A stretch of DNA of 64,000 nucleotides from Asparagopsis taxiformis (lineage: Eukaryota > Rhodophyta > Florideophyceae > Bonnemaisoniales > Bonnemaisoniaceae): assembly GCA_030407315.1 (NCBI GenBank), contig JALQPE010001729.1:62001-126000 (forward strand), read 5' to 3'. Below, one piece after another: positions 9,497 to 19,767 of this stretch. The notes below the pieces were generated by a model. That model saw only the letters and a list, made by a program, of their open reading frames with translations, did not search any database and had not been told where the DNA came from. Positions within the stretch are counted from its first letter, which is position 1; each line of letters begins with the position of its first letter. Both the position numbers and the translations under genes were made by a program.

Positions 9497-12268
9497 CTAA
9501 CGTGGTTCCACATTGCGCGAACGAGCGCGGCTCGAAGCCGTATCTGCCTGGTGACCGCGTCGCCGTTCGGGATTCAACACCCGAACGACGCGCCCATCAT
9601 GTACGCCAATCCGAAGTGGAGGAATACTTGTGCGACCCGTCGAAGCCGCGGCCGCGCGCGAACGCGTCATGGGCCGTGCGCCGCCGCGTCCTGAGCCAAC
9701 GCTCCCCGCAGCGCCACGTACCGCTTCTGCGCGCAACTCGCTCACGGACTGCGTTTCGCCAGCTGACTCTTTCTCGCCCACGGACCCAGTCGGGGACCGC
9801 TGCAGGAAGCCAACGACATCGTTCAACGCCGAACCCAACCGGTGCGCGCGTTCGATAGTGTCTTGAACCTTGAGCACGGTATCCCTTTCTCGCGCGCGAT
9901 ATTCGTCGCGCACCGCAGCGATACGAGCTGACGACCGCCCCCTTTCTGCTTCCAAATTGGCTTCGACTTCGACGAGCGCACTCTGCGCCGTCTGCTGAGC
10001 AGTCACCGCAGCGTCACAGCGAGTTCGAAGATTCGCTAGCGCCGCCCGATCACCCTCAGCCTCCTCCCTGTACGCCGCTGCACGACCTTGCAACTTCCCG
10101 ATGTCTTCGTGCATACGCTCAATACGCGCAGCGTCTTCGTCGACCTTGCGTTTTAGCGCGGCTTCGCGCTCCTCCGATTCCGCCAACGTCTTCCGAGTCT
10201 CGCGCAGGACCGACACGGCTTCGTCACGTGCCTCAGACGCATCATCGCGCGCCTTGATGGCCTCGTCGAGCGCTCTGGTGGCCGCGCTAAGTCGCCCCAA
10301 AGCCTCGTCGCGAGCTTGCGCGACCGACGTCACGCGCGACAACGCTTCATCTCGACCCTGCTTGGCCGAAGAAAGTTGAGTTTGTAGCCCGTCTGCCGCC
10401 GACGAACCAGCGACTGCACCAGCGTCGTCACCAGCCACCGCCGTGGGCGCTTCTGCACCCTCGCCAACAACCGCCGAACCCGATGCCGCGCCGCTAGCCG
10501 TCGCCGCACTTGCACCCGCTTCGCCAGGCATGTTGGCGGCGCCTTGACCTTGAGTGGCTTTCTTCAGTTCTTGTAACTCGTTGTACACCTTTACGTACTC
10601 CGCACGCAACGCCGCGTCTAACTGCGCAACGTCGATAGGAGCCCGTGGTGCTTCGGAGAACAACGAGTGGCGCCCATCGCGGAATCGCCGGCGCTCAACG
10701 GCCAACAACGCGGCCATCCCAAGGTACTGCGCATATTCCCGCGAGTTCGTTGCGCGCATCACATGCAACTCGTTAGAAGACAACGCCGACAAGACAGCAT
10801 CCACGGTAACGACGTCGCCCGCTTCTAGATGCGCGAACGCGCTACGTGAAGGGTTGCGCGGCGACTTCAATAGCAAGTGAGGGATCTCCGTATGCCTGTG
10901 AACTCCGAGCGCGCCATGCGCCCAATCCACGACGCCGCGTTCCGCGCTCCACGGTAGCCACTGACCACCTTCATTGAAGTCCACGCCGGGAGCCACGTCG
11001 AAGACAGGCGTCTCGTCCCATGGACACGCGCGATGCTCCGACAAGAGACTTTCTAAGTGCGCGACTGAATAGGTGCCGCCACGAACGACCGCCGCAGCGC
11101 CGACGCTCTCGATACCGGCGATGAGCCGGTCGCTCAAGCGAACGAAACGACGCTCGACGAACGCGACATGAAGCCAGGCGCAGGCCACCATCACGACCCA
11201 TTCGCTAAGCGCCACGGCCCAGAAGTAGGAACGCGTCTCGACCGGAACATCAAGACCAAGAAGGACAGATGGTGCATAATGGAAGACGCACGGCAGGGGA
11301 ACGGACAGCGATTCGGGAGCGTCAGGCCAGTCGCGCGGGTCGTAGCGCAGGAAGAAGGAACTCACGCGATCTTCTGGGAACTCGCGAAATTCGACGTCGC
11401 GATGCGTAACGAAGTAACCGGTCGTGCGACGCAAGCGCAATTCACGACGCGCCTCGGAGCGCATCCCCGCGTCGAAAAACCAAGGCTCACTAACTTCTCC
11501 CTCCCGTTCAACATCATTCCAGGGGACGCCGCCGTCCAACAAGAAACCGGCGCTAGGCGCCGCCGCCCAGGGGTCAAGATGCGCGAACTCGTCGCGGCGC
11601 ATTGTGCGAAGACGCGCCAAGTGACGCACCAACCGCTCATCCGCCGCGTCCTCCAGGAAGTAAGTGTCGCAAGGAAGGTTCGAAGGTACAGCCAAGTCGC
11701 ACCACGCCGCCTCGCGTCGCGCATCCCATACGGCTTGCGCGTTCTTGTGGCCAGGTAATACCGCATAGCGGTTGACATCGGCGATACGCGTCCATAGGAA
11801 ACGCCGAGGAAAATATTGGACGCGACTCAATTCGGACCAAGTTGGCATCGCGCGCGGCAGGAACCGGAACGCAGAAGGGTCGTCGTAACGCGCACGCGGA
11901 GCGGCGACGGGGACGCGCTGCGCGGCCGAAGGGAGCGACACGGAAGAAGGGGCAGGTACGGAACGAAGAGGCACGCCAACGTTGGCACGACTCCCAGCCG
12001 CGGGTGTAGCGGTTACATCCACTGTCGCAACAACACCCGATGACGCACCGACATTATCCGCGTTATGCGCACTTGACGACGCGGCAACCGGCGCGCTGGT
12101 AGACGAAGCCTGAGCCATCGACAGATAAAATGGGCTCTCGGGGCTCATAGGAGTTGGCGAAGCGGGACGCGGAGTCGCCAAGGGTGAACGTATCGGCGTC
12201 GCAGCTTCTTCGCCGGAAGGGACGCTGGCGCGCAGCCAGCTGGGGAGAGTATCGCCGTCGTGCGCCAT
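9497..12268 (-). CDS. 923-aa opposite-strand protein inside Gypsy element 1, unknown function
   Basis: I do not recognise this protein. The first ATG in the frame is at 12268 (MAHDGDTLPSWL); the frame extends upstream only with non-ATG codons. About residues 1-130 are rich in Pro, Ala and Ser. A globular region at about 140-560 is rich in Trp, Arg and Asp. A strongly heptad-patterned coiled coil runs from about 640 to 820 (repeated Ala-Arg-Asp-Glu-Ala units), followed by a basic tail with GVHDGRVVRVLNP. The gene lies between pol and the likely 3' LTR and is transcribed against the retrotransposon. Its codon use matches the element. Long antisense frames are known in some plant Gypsy lineages, but I see no resemblance to those. 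It could be captured cargo or a structural protein. Confidence 0.6.
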   Translation of the reverse strand: MAHDGDTLPSWLRASVPSGEEAATPIRSPLATPRPASPTPMSPESPFYLSMAQASSTSAPVAASSSAHNADNVGASSGVVATVDVTATPAAGSRANVGVPLRSVPAPSSVSLPSAAQRVPVAAPRARYDDPSAFRFLPRAMPTWSELSRVQYFPRRFLWTRIADVNRYAVLPGHKNAQAVWDARREAAWCDLAVPSNLPCDTYFLEDAADERLVRHLARLRTMRRDEFAHLDPWAAAPSAGFLLDGGVPWNDVEREGEVSEPWFFDAGMRSEARRELRLRRTTGYFVTHRDVEFREFPEDRVSSFFLRYDPRDWPDAPESLSVPLPCVFHYAPSVLLGLDVPVETRSYFWAVALSEWVVMVACAWLHVAFVERRFVRLSDRLIAGIESVGAAAVVRGGTYSVAHLESLLSEHRACPWDETPVFDVAPGVDFNEGGQWLPWSAERGVVDWAHGALGVHRHTEIPHLLLKSPRNPSRSAFAHLEAGDVVTVDAVLSALSSNELHVMRATNSREYAQYLGMAALLAVERRRFRDGRHSLFSEAPRAPIDVAQLDAALRAEYVKVYNELQELKKATQGQGAANMPGEAGASAATASGAASGSAVVGEGAEAPTAVAGDDAGAVAGSSAADGLQTQLSSAKQGRDEALSRVTSVAQARDEALGRLSAATRALDEAIKARDDASEARDEAVSVLRETRKTLAESEEREAALKRKVDEDAARIERMHEDIGKLQGRAAAYREEAEGDRAALANLRTRCDAAVTAQQTAQSALVEVEANLEAERGRSSARIAAVRDEYRARERDTVLKVQDTIERAHRLGSALNDVVGFLQRSPTGSVGEKESAGETQSVSELRAEAVRGAAGSVGSGRGGARPMTRSRAAAASTGRTSIPPLRIGVHDGRVVRVLNPERRRGHQADTASSRARSRNVEPR

Positions 12269-12449
12269 GGCGAAAGCGACCGCGTGCGACGACGAGCGAA
12301 ACAACGAATGCGAGTGACCGAGGAGAGAAGAAGGATAGAAAGAGAGAGAGAGGATCGACAGGAGAAGAGTGGTCAGAGAGAAGAAAAGGCAAAGGATACG
12401 CAGGAAGAGATGACGCGCGGGGACGCGCTGTGATGTTAGTCGGGGGGAG
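12269..12449. promoter_or_regulatory. Leader of the opposite-strand gene; candidate polypurine tract at its right end
   Basis: Read on the minus strand this is a CT-rich leader just upstream of the ATG at 12268 (plus strand GAGAGAGAGAGG near 12340-12355). At 12442-12449 the plus strand reads GGGGGGAG, directly before TGTGGTGCAC. A purine tract next to a TG-starting sequence is what primes plus-strand DNA synthesis at the start of a 3' LTR. Confidence 0.45.
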
Positions 12450-13230
12450 TGTGGTGCACTTTATGCCGCTAACGCGAACGCGGGTTGAAGCGATATCGAC
12501 GAGTTGAGTCCGCGTGCATCCGCGCTGAGTTAGTTAGTAAGCGAGCGTACGCGTGGCGAACCGATTACGTGTCACGGTGCACCTGCGCGAACGCGTGCGA
12601 TTGCGAACCCGGCGCCACGTGTAGCGATTTCGACGAATTTCCCCTTTTTGGGATTTTTATGACGAAAGTCTTTTCCCCAAATATTTCCCTTTTTGCGTGC
12701 GAGCGAGCGGCCGCCGGCCGGCCACGGTAGGACAGTCTGTCCTTTAGTAGCTAGCTATTAATGGTCGTTCAGCTTCGCACCTTACCAATAAACAGCCAGC
12801 ATCTTCGCAGCTACGAGTTAAGCGTTTAGCGAATCGCGAGGACCGATTGCGTTACAACGTTGCGCGCGGGTTGCTCACGATCGCCGACGTTCGCGTGCGC
12901 GCTGCGCATAAGCCGATCGTCGAACCGCGTCGCACCGCGATAGCGCGCGTTGCGTCGCACGCCACTAGGCCAGGGATTTACGACCCCTGTGTGGATCGCG
13001 TTGTGCTCGAGTTTACTCGGTGATCTCGCCCTGAGATCACGGCTTGCGCCGGCCCGCGAATCCCGTGTTGCGATCGTTCCCTACGCGTTCCGCCGTTGTA
13101 CCACCCGTTCGCCAGCGCGACCGAGCGACGCGCGAACGCAAGTTCAACCAGCGCTTTACGGTTCACCTCGCCCTGACACGGCTGCAATTCTAGAACTCCC
13201 TTAGCGATCGCCACCCCGGCTGGTCCTACA
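12450..13230 (+). repeat. Probable 3' LTR of Gypsy element 1
   Basis: The segment starts TGTGGTGCAC right after a GGGGGGAG purine tract and ends GGTCCTACA, giving the TG...CA ends usual for LTRs. The right edge is supported independently: from 13231 the DNA encodes the RNase H end of a different Gypsy pol. An AATAAA polyadenylation-type signal is at 12787-12792. The matching 5' LTR is outside the window, so the left edge is inferred. Confidence 0.55.
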
Positions 13231-14928
13231 CATGTCAACGGATCGGCAAATGTGTTTACCGATATATTAACGCGCAGGGAAAGCGGATATAGGAAGGAAA
13301 CGAAACGAGCAAAGAGCATTTGCAGTATAGTTTTGACACCTTCACAGCTCATTCCTGCAGCCTCAGAAATTACATTTCCCTCCATTGACACTTTTCGAAA
13401 ATCTCAGGAAAAACCATATCTCCGAGCTCCCCAGTACTGGTGTTGAAAAAGGATCGGAAGGCCTATGGATGCTCAACAAGCGCATTTGGATACCCAACAG
13501 TGACCAAAACTTGCAGCTCAAAATTCTGGTCGCATCTCATTGCGGTGCGATTGGGCATCGCGGAGTGACAGCCACAATAAGCGTACTATTGGAGAAATTT
13601 TATTGGACGTCAATGAAGAGAGATGCAGAACAATTAGTGAAAGGATGTCTTCATTGCATTGCTACTCGGACTGGCTCCGTCATCCCTCGTCCATTGGCCC
13701 ACACTCTGCACGGAGAGCGCCCAAACGAAGTTGTGCATCTCGATTACCTGTTTATGGGAGCTGGAATTGATAATCTGTCATATGTTCTCATCACACGAGG
13801 TGATGTATCTTCGTTTGGTTGGTTGTTCGCTACAGAAGCGGCCACAAGCGGAGAAGCCGTCAATGCACTAACAACTTGGATCAGTTCTTTTGCTCAATGA
13901 AGTAGTTTGTAACTGACCAGGGGTCACAATTCAAGAACGAACTCATCAATGGTGTTTCCTCCGAGCTCCGAATCAATCATCATTTCACTACAGCTTATAG
14001 TCCATGGTCTAATGGGACTGTGGAGCGAATCTGCCGCGAAGTCCTTCGCGCTAGTTGTGCTTTGTGCAGTGAGTGGAAATTGGCTCCACAAGACTGGCCT
14101 TCCGTAGTGGAATGTGTGCAAAGTGTACTGAACCACTCTCCTTTGAAAAGACTTGGATTGCGTGACAAGGAGTACCCCGGTGTGTACCGTACGCCGATGG
14201 AGGTTTTTACGGGTCACATACCTACTAGGCCGTTGCTACATGCATTACCCCTGTATTCATATCGGTCTATTATGTCTACAGACCTTTCTGATGTCCAACG
14301 AATTCTCGACATCGAAGCTATGCAAAATTCCTTTGTCACTATGCACAAAGACGTCGAGCAAAACAATGATTCCTCTCGCCAGCGACAAGTTGATGCACAC
14401 AATAGGCGGACAAACGTTCAACCAGTGAATCTCCGGAAAAGAGACTTTGTACTTGTACGGTGTGCCACTAAGAAGGGCCATAAGCTCAACCTAATGTGGC
14501 TTGGAACGCGGCGAATTGTCGATGTCAAATCCGAACTCGTTTATGAAGTTGAGGACATTATACACGGAAAGAGGAAAGTCACTTCCCTCTTTCCGTGTAT
14601 AATGTCCACCACTGTGGTGCATGCCTGTCGATTGCTTCTATACCGCGCGGACATGGATGGAAAACCTGTGGACGAAAGACTCCTCCGAGCCGCTGAGCAT
14701 GCCGATACTGTTTACCAGTATGCAAACTCTATCCAAAGCATTCGTAGCAGGGATGGACACATAGAGGTTCAGATCGAATGGGGAGGTTTACCTGAGGAGA
14801 TGGATATGACGTGGGAGCCACTGCTGCAGGTCCAAGAGGACATGCCACAGCTACTGGAAGCGTTTCTAGCAACTCCTGGAAACAGGAAGCTTAAGGAAAA
14901 AGCAGCTGCTCTGTGCTCTTCTAAATGA
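13231..14928 (+). pseudogene. Broken Gypsy pol remnant: RNase H end, integrase, chromodomain-like end
   Basis: Remnant of a third Gypsy element, of the type common in oomycetes. It opens in mid-gene with HVNGSANVFTDILTR (RNase H tail), shifts frame near 13435, then encodes the integrase zinc finger (HCGAIGHRGVTAT to CLHC), the first catalytic Asp in EVVHLDYLFMG, a stop at 13898-13900, and from 13909 in another frame VTDQGSQFKNEL and NGTVERICREV with the other two acids. A chromodomain-like tail (IEVQIEWGGLPEEMDMTWEP) ends at 14928. At least two frame breaks and a fold-back at 14553-14613 make it non-functional. Its 5' part is cut off at 13231, where Gypsy element 1 appears to have inserted. 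Confidence 0.8.
14553..14613. repeat. Perfect snap-back inverted repeat within the integrase remnant
   Basis: Arms begin GGACATTATACACGGAAAGA and return as TCTTTCCGTGTATAATGTCC with only a few bases between them. The copy adds codons in the middle of an otherwise normal Gypsy segment: the protein reads VEDIIHGKRK, then an inserted stretch, then VHACRLLLY, where relatives run straight on. This looks like an inverted duplication made by template switching. Confidence 0.75.
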
Positions 14929-14992
14929 CTTCATTGTCGCCGACAAAGAACTCATGGGTCACTGTAACACATCGCTAATCCCGTATGAGTCA

Positions 14993-15006
14993 CACAGCAT
15001 GAGCAA
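14993..15006 (+). repeat. Left terminal inverted repeat of element B
   Basis: CACAGCATGAGCAA, an exact 14-bp inverted match to 20764-20777. Confidence 0.75.
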
Positions 15007-15039
15007 AAATGGCTATTTTTCCAGCCCAGAATTTAGTTC

Positions 15040-15460
15040 GTACAGTGGTGAAAAACCAGGCCACGTCGCTGGTTAAAACGATCCCCAACCTCTGGATAAG
15101 CCCCATCGAATATTTTAGTAAATTTGCTGGTGAAATTCCAGTGCTTGTACAGTACGAGTGGCCTGGTTGAAAACCAGTGGTTTGGATGGTTTGACCAGGG
15201 GGTACTGGTTTGCACCAGGCCACGGCGGTGGGTCGGACAGTGGTTATGATCCAGCGTACTGTGCTGGTTAATTTCAGGAGGTGATCTGGATTTTGACCAG
15301 CCAATGAAGTGGAGTATATCAGTTTTGGTGATGGAATATGACCAGAGGGTAGGCTGGTTGTTGGCACAGCGAGTGCTGGTTGGAAACCAGCACATCAGCT
15401 GGTTGAAACCAGCCTACCCACTGGTTTTCAACCAGACCCGACACTGGTTTGAAGCAGTCG
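15040..15460. repeat. Left subterminal CTGGTT/AACCAG palindrome cluster of element B
   Basis: More than a dozen CTGGTT or AACCAG hexamers in both orientations, often paired as palindromes such as CTGGTTGAAAACCAG and CTGGTTGGAAACCAG. The same motif recurs at the right end. In plant CACTA elements such repeats bind an element-encoded protein; here that role is inferred. Confidence 0.8.
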
Positions 15461-17042
15461 AAAGACTGGAATAATTCCATCGTCTGAAGTAGATTCTACC
15501 AATGTATACACAGGTTTTTTCCATCGTATTGTATGGATTTTTGTTGCAGTGTAATGGTTGCAAACCAGCAGTATAGATGGATTGTAGTACTGATTTGACT
15601 GGTAAAGTACCATCAAAGAAGGTGGTTGAAGGGCTGGAAGGACGGGAAATTTACCACCGGACGGGATGCAATGGATAGGGTGGGACGCTGACTTTCGGCG
15701 GGTGGGAGACGCCACTATTCTAATCATAGGATCTATAGGATGGGAAGTGTAGGACAGATAAGAACTGAACATATGACAGATTGGTCATGTCGACCAGAAT
15801 TACATCTTCTTCCTGGTAGGGAAGGGGACTGCAAGTTTATTCTGAAGAGCGCTGAATTAAAGTATTGATAGTACTACCATTCCTACTCTACAAAACTGCT
15901 ATCTATGTACTGTGAGCTGTAGAAAACTAAAGCCTATTTCCTATTTCGGAGTAGAGTAGAGACGAAATAAAGTATGGAGATGATGAATAGAGGAAAAAGC
16001 TAGAAATTGAAATGAACCCATAGCGGTTGAAGAGAAGGTGAAAATACGTACCGAAAGGGGAGCGGGAGAATGAGAAGAAAGAACCGAATTATGGGAGAGA
16101 GAAAGTCTGTTAGTATTTGTTGTAGCGTCTTGGTCAGAGTAGAGATGGAGAACTTACATGGTTACATGGGAAGGGGGAGGGAATTGAGAAAGCAGAAGGA
16201 GATCCCCTATAGGGGAAAAACCTGGGTGATAACGAGAGAGAGTGACGAGAAGAGTGGAAAAGAGTGACGGTAGGCGCTTAAATGCCGACAGAAGGTACCC
16301 GTGGCGGTCAGAAACGACGCTTGGCACGACGCTTGGCGAAACTAAAGCGCGCACTTTTTTCTATTTCAAAAAATGGCGGACAATTGTGCCGCACAGCAAA
16401 TGAAGACGTCCAAGATGGTCACAAATCTTACAGCGCACCATGCGCCGTGAGTACAGTGAAAGAACAAAGATGTTCAGAGAATGAGAATGAAATCGGAAGG
16501 ATAAAGTCGAAAGGACGCGGTATGGAATATGTGTAAAGAGGGATGTACAAGTAGTGGTTAAAAAGCACAAAAAGATATTAGAGTGTAAGTACGTATAGAT
16601 GGAATGAGTTAAGTTATTATCAGGGAGCAGAGCAGAAAAGACTTTCACGTAAAGATTTAATGTTTTGATGTTGTGTGAGGTGGGAAAGTAGAGAAGGGCA
16701 CATAGATTGTTAGGAATATATAAATTTATATGAACAATATTGTACCGAGTAGTAATAGAAAGCTAGCCTGCCCTCGGAGGGTGTCTATTTCCTCTAGTGG
16801 TGATAGAAAAAGGTCCGCCATCGAAGAAAGATGGACAGACCTTTCGAACACCAGCGGTAAGAGGCCGAAACCAGCTTCCCATGAGCTTCTGTACCTCGCA
16901 ATCTCCAGATTCATACTTTGAGACAGGATAGACTAGCCCACATGGATGTAGAGGATATGAAACGGTATCGGAAGCAGTAGTCTGATCGGTTCTCTGTTCT
17001 CGAAGAAATACTTCCAGGACTATCCAGAGTGTAGGATAAGAT
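15461..17042. other. Non-coding interior of element B
   Basis: AT-richer sequence with frequent stops in all frames. No gene is supported. A few isolated CTGGT motifs continue to about 15600. Confidence 0.5.
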
Positions 17043-17485
17043 GACATGGAAAGAACACGAGTCGATCAACTCCTGTTCTTTCCATGTCTTCGAAGTCAGA
17101 AACTGGCAGCACGCCTGAAGGAAAGAACCCTCTGTGACCTCCTCAGGTTTACAGCAATCACGGAAAGCAGAAGTACTGGAGGTGCCGGATGTTTAACCAT
17201 CCGGTACCTCCAGTACCAATTGGTCAGAAGAGGTCCACCGGATGCCTTTGGCGAGATACCCGAGAATATTCTCAGGCAAATCTACTTCTCATCCATATGG
17301 ATGAGAATCTACTCACTACTAGTAGTTTTGCTTGCACATTCGTAAACAGCTGTAGAACTGGAGAGCTTCACCGTCACCCACGTGTAGTGGTTGTATAGGG
17401 AGAAGAAGCACGGGTGGAAGGATGTGCAAAGATGATTGAGAAATGGGTCAACGATAGTGCACCATGGTGCACTATCGTTGACCCA
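17043..17485. repeat. Cluster of four short hairpins upstream of the 574-aa gene
   Basis: Four near-perfect fold-backs: 17043-17088 (20-bp arms starting GACATGGAAAGAACA, one mismatch), 17173-17216 (19-bp arms starting GTACTGGAGG, one mismatch), 17286-17307 (perfect 22-bp palindrome) and 17444-17485 (perfect 42-bp palindrome centred on CCATGG). Their arms are unrelated to each other. Confidence 0.85.
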
Positions 17486-17614
17486 CTTCACTAGAAAACC
17501 AAGATACCATATTGGATACTGGTTAACTTGAGACACAAGCTTGTCCAGGAAGACGAAGAGAGGGGCAATTCACCGTTCGGAACCTCCTGACGCCGTTTTT
17601 TCATACTCGACTTA

Positions 17615-17967
17615 GTCGAGCAAAACTCAATCTGGGTAGCAAACTAGTCCGGATTGAGTTTTGCTCGACCAGTTCCAGTATGCCAAATATTTGGCCCCTC
17701 TGCAGATTTCGCTCTAGTTTACGAATATGCCGGTAATTACAATGTAATTGAAGTAATTGTAATTACATTTTTTGGAGCACACTAGATTCTCGAGACCGAC
17801 TCGCTGGCGAGATAACTACTTTCCGTAATTAGTAGTTGAAATTGACACTCAATTGCAATTACTTCAATTACAATGTAATTACCAAGATATTTGGAAACTA
17901 GAGTGAAATCTACAGGGGGGTCAAAAAAGTTGTCATATCGGAATTAGTCGAGCAAAACTCAATCTGG
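17615..17967. repeat. Long fold-back block upstream of the 574-aa gene
   Basis: GTCGAGCAAAACTCAATCTG occurs at 17615 and again at 17947 in direct orientation, and its inverted form ends at 17669. Between them lies a larger inverted repeat with arms of about 65 bp (left about 17695-17761, right about 17850-17920), both carrying GTAATTGAAGTAATTG, separated by roughly 90 bp. The structure resembles a small fold-back or MITE insertion close to the promoter. Confidence 0.7.
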
Positions 17968-18042
17968 AAATCAAGCAACGCCGGATGGAGTATTGCCAAA
18001 CTAGTCTTTGGGCTGTAACGTCCATCCATAGTCACCCACAAC

Positions 18043-19767
18043 ATGTCTACTAGTCCTCCAGCGTCACCCGTTTTGGATGCGACGCCTATGCTCTTTGCCC
18101 CTCTCCACACCATACAATTCCGTCATGCCTCCTCCCAACGAAACAACGACCTGCTCTGCGAAATAGAAGAGATGTACTCCGCACTTCTTCAACGGTTTCT
18201 CGCTCCTATCCATGATGGATTGGCCGCTTTGCGCTATCTCGCTTCAATTCTAGAGGGTACCAACACGCGTGGCATTTCATGCCGGGACCGCGGTCCCGAT
18301 ATGCACATTGCTTGCCAGGTCGTGAACAGCATTTTCACCAACAAAGCCACCGTCTCCCGCTTTGTAGCTCACTGCACCATAAAAGAATTGGTGAGGACTG
18401 GCACTCCGTTGGAAACCTCTTCTGCAAACCCTTCTCAACCTTCCAATTCATGTGCAGCCCTGCTCCTCGCCGCGTTGTCCTTCTCCCAATTCTCTTCCGC
18501 CCCTTCAGACACCACACAGTCCAAGCGGTCCCTCATCACCAGCCCTGTCGGGAAGAAACACGTCTACCTTCAGCGGTCCATCGTCGGCTCTGCTTTCTTG
18601 TCGATGGCCAATGACCATATCGTTAGGTGGAAGGATTCTACCATGCGCAAGGCAGGACTAGCAGACCCTGGAGAAGAAGATGACCTTAAAATGTCGACAG
18701 AACTCCGCAGCTATCCACTTCGAAACGCGACTGTTGTGCCTCTGAACAAGCCCGCCTGGGTGCGCCTCCCAACTCAAGCTCTTCGCGAAGCATTTGCTCT
18801 CGCGATGCCTACCGACGAAGACAACCCCTTCGTGCCCCCTCCAAAGCGGAAAAGACTATCTACCGACTCCGACATGGAATCCATTCAAGCTCCCTCACTC
18901 TCGTCCCCCACTTTCAGAAATTCCGGTCTCGCTCCCGCCGACACTGCACCAGTTCTAATCGCTACTTCCGCGCTGCGTGCACTCACAAAGTTCTTCAACA
19001 ACTCCAGAAAGACTGTGAAACTGGAGCTCCTCAAATCGTCCTTCTTTCTTCTCCACCAAGACTTCGGCGCCGCTCTCCTCGAAAATCCTGCGAGCAGAAA
19101 CCATGACTCGTTCATGACTGGAAGCAATGAGCTCCCCATTCGTCCTCCCGATTCCATTCCGACCACAACGAGAGCGTACGGAAACAGTGCCGAAGCACAC
19201 AAAGCTTATGAAGAAAACGACAAAATCTTCAACGCTTTCACACTCGGCTGTGAGGAGCTCATGGTTCAGCTCACCTATACTGTTTCCGTCACAGACACAG
19301 ATGCTGTCTCCTCATCCCCCAGTACCTCAAAGCAGAGAAAAGCGGTGATAAAATTCTCCTTCCTCACTACCGCCATGATTCTTCTCAGCAGTCTCACTCA
19401 GTGCAATCAACGTCACATTCTCTGTTACAGCACGCAAAGTATTCTCGCCGCTTACAAAATTGCTCTATGTTTGAAGTCCCTCTTCTGCACAATGCTCAAT
19501 GCAGAAGATTATGCAGAAGATGGCTTCCCATGTGTTGGACATCACGGCTGCCTCGAACTTCGCGACTACATCCCGGGTGGCGAGGTACTCTCCATTTTGA
19601 TTCGGAAGAAGAGGAACGTATCTGCCCATGAATATGAGACCATCAAATTTGATGAATCTGACCTTCACTCTCCGGCGTCTGAGGACCCCAATCCTTCCTG
19701 CAACGCCACAGAAGATTTGCAACCTCTCTACGAAGATGAACAGCTTGTAATATCCCTCGTAAAGTGA
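18043..19767 (+). CDS. 574-aa protein of element B; same family as the 508-aa protein of the giant element
   Basis: No known domain is recognised. The start is the ATG at 18043 (MSTSPPASP). The N-terminal part is mostly helical, a basic KRKR cluster at residues 268-271 looks like a nuclear localisation signal, and an acidic tail follows residue 530. From residue 307 a conserved block begins with ATSALRALTKFFNNSRKTV. It matches VTKSALTAVTGFMNKSRDHV in the protein encoded at 53215-54741, and a later pair (EENDKIFNAF versus DDKNMKILRDF) keeps the same order and spacing. In both proteins the basic cluster lies just before the block. Being the only gene between the element's termini, it is likely an element function; a role in binding the subterminal repeats is a guess. 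Confidence 0.75.
   Translation: MSTSPPASPVLDATPMLFAPLHTIQFRHASSQRNNDLLCEIEEMYSALLQRFLAPIHDGLAALRYLASILEGTNTRGISCRDRGPDMHIACQVVNSIFTNKATVSRFVAHCTIKELVRTGTPLETSSANPSQPSNSCAALLLAALSFSQFSSAPSDTTQSKRSLITSPVGKKHVYLQRSIVGSAFLSMANDHIVRWKDSTMRKAGLADPGEEDDLKMSTELRSYPLRNATVVPLNKPAWVRLPTQALREAFALAMPTDEDNPFVPPPKRKRLSTDSDMESIQAPSLSSPTFRNSGLAPADTAPVLIATSALRALTKFFNNSRKTVKLELLKSSFFLLHQDFGAALLENPASRNHDSFMTGSNELPIRPPDSIPTTTRAYGNSAEAHKAYEENDKIFNAFTLGCEELMVQLTYTVSVTDTDAVSSSPSTSKQRKAVIKFSFLTTAMILLSSLTQCNQRHILCYSTQSILAAYKIALCLKSLFCTMLNAEDYAEDGFPCVGHHGCLELRDYIPGGEVLSILIRKKRNVSAHEYETIKFDESDLHSPASEDPNPSCNATEDLQPLYEDEQLVISLVK

Larger units (their letters stand above)
1..13230 (+). mobile_element. Ty3/Gypsy chromodomain retrotransposon, 5' part outside window
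   Basis: Seen: a gag with a CCHC knuckle, a retropepsin-like segment, pol with RT, RNase H, integrase and a C-terminal chromodomain, all on the plus strand, followed by a long non-coding stretch, an opposite-strand gene, a purine tract and a probable 3' LTR. The element is GC-rich with very frequent ACG and CGT, unlike the DNA right of 13230. Its right edge is set where a different Gypsy reading frame resumes at 13231. The 5' LTR and start of gag lie left of base 1, so total length, target duplication and LTR identity cannot be judged. At more than 13.2 kb it is long for a Gypsy element, mostly because of the 6.3 kb between pol and the LTR. Confidence 0.8.
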
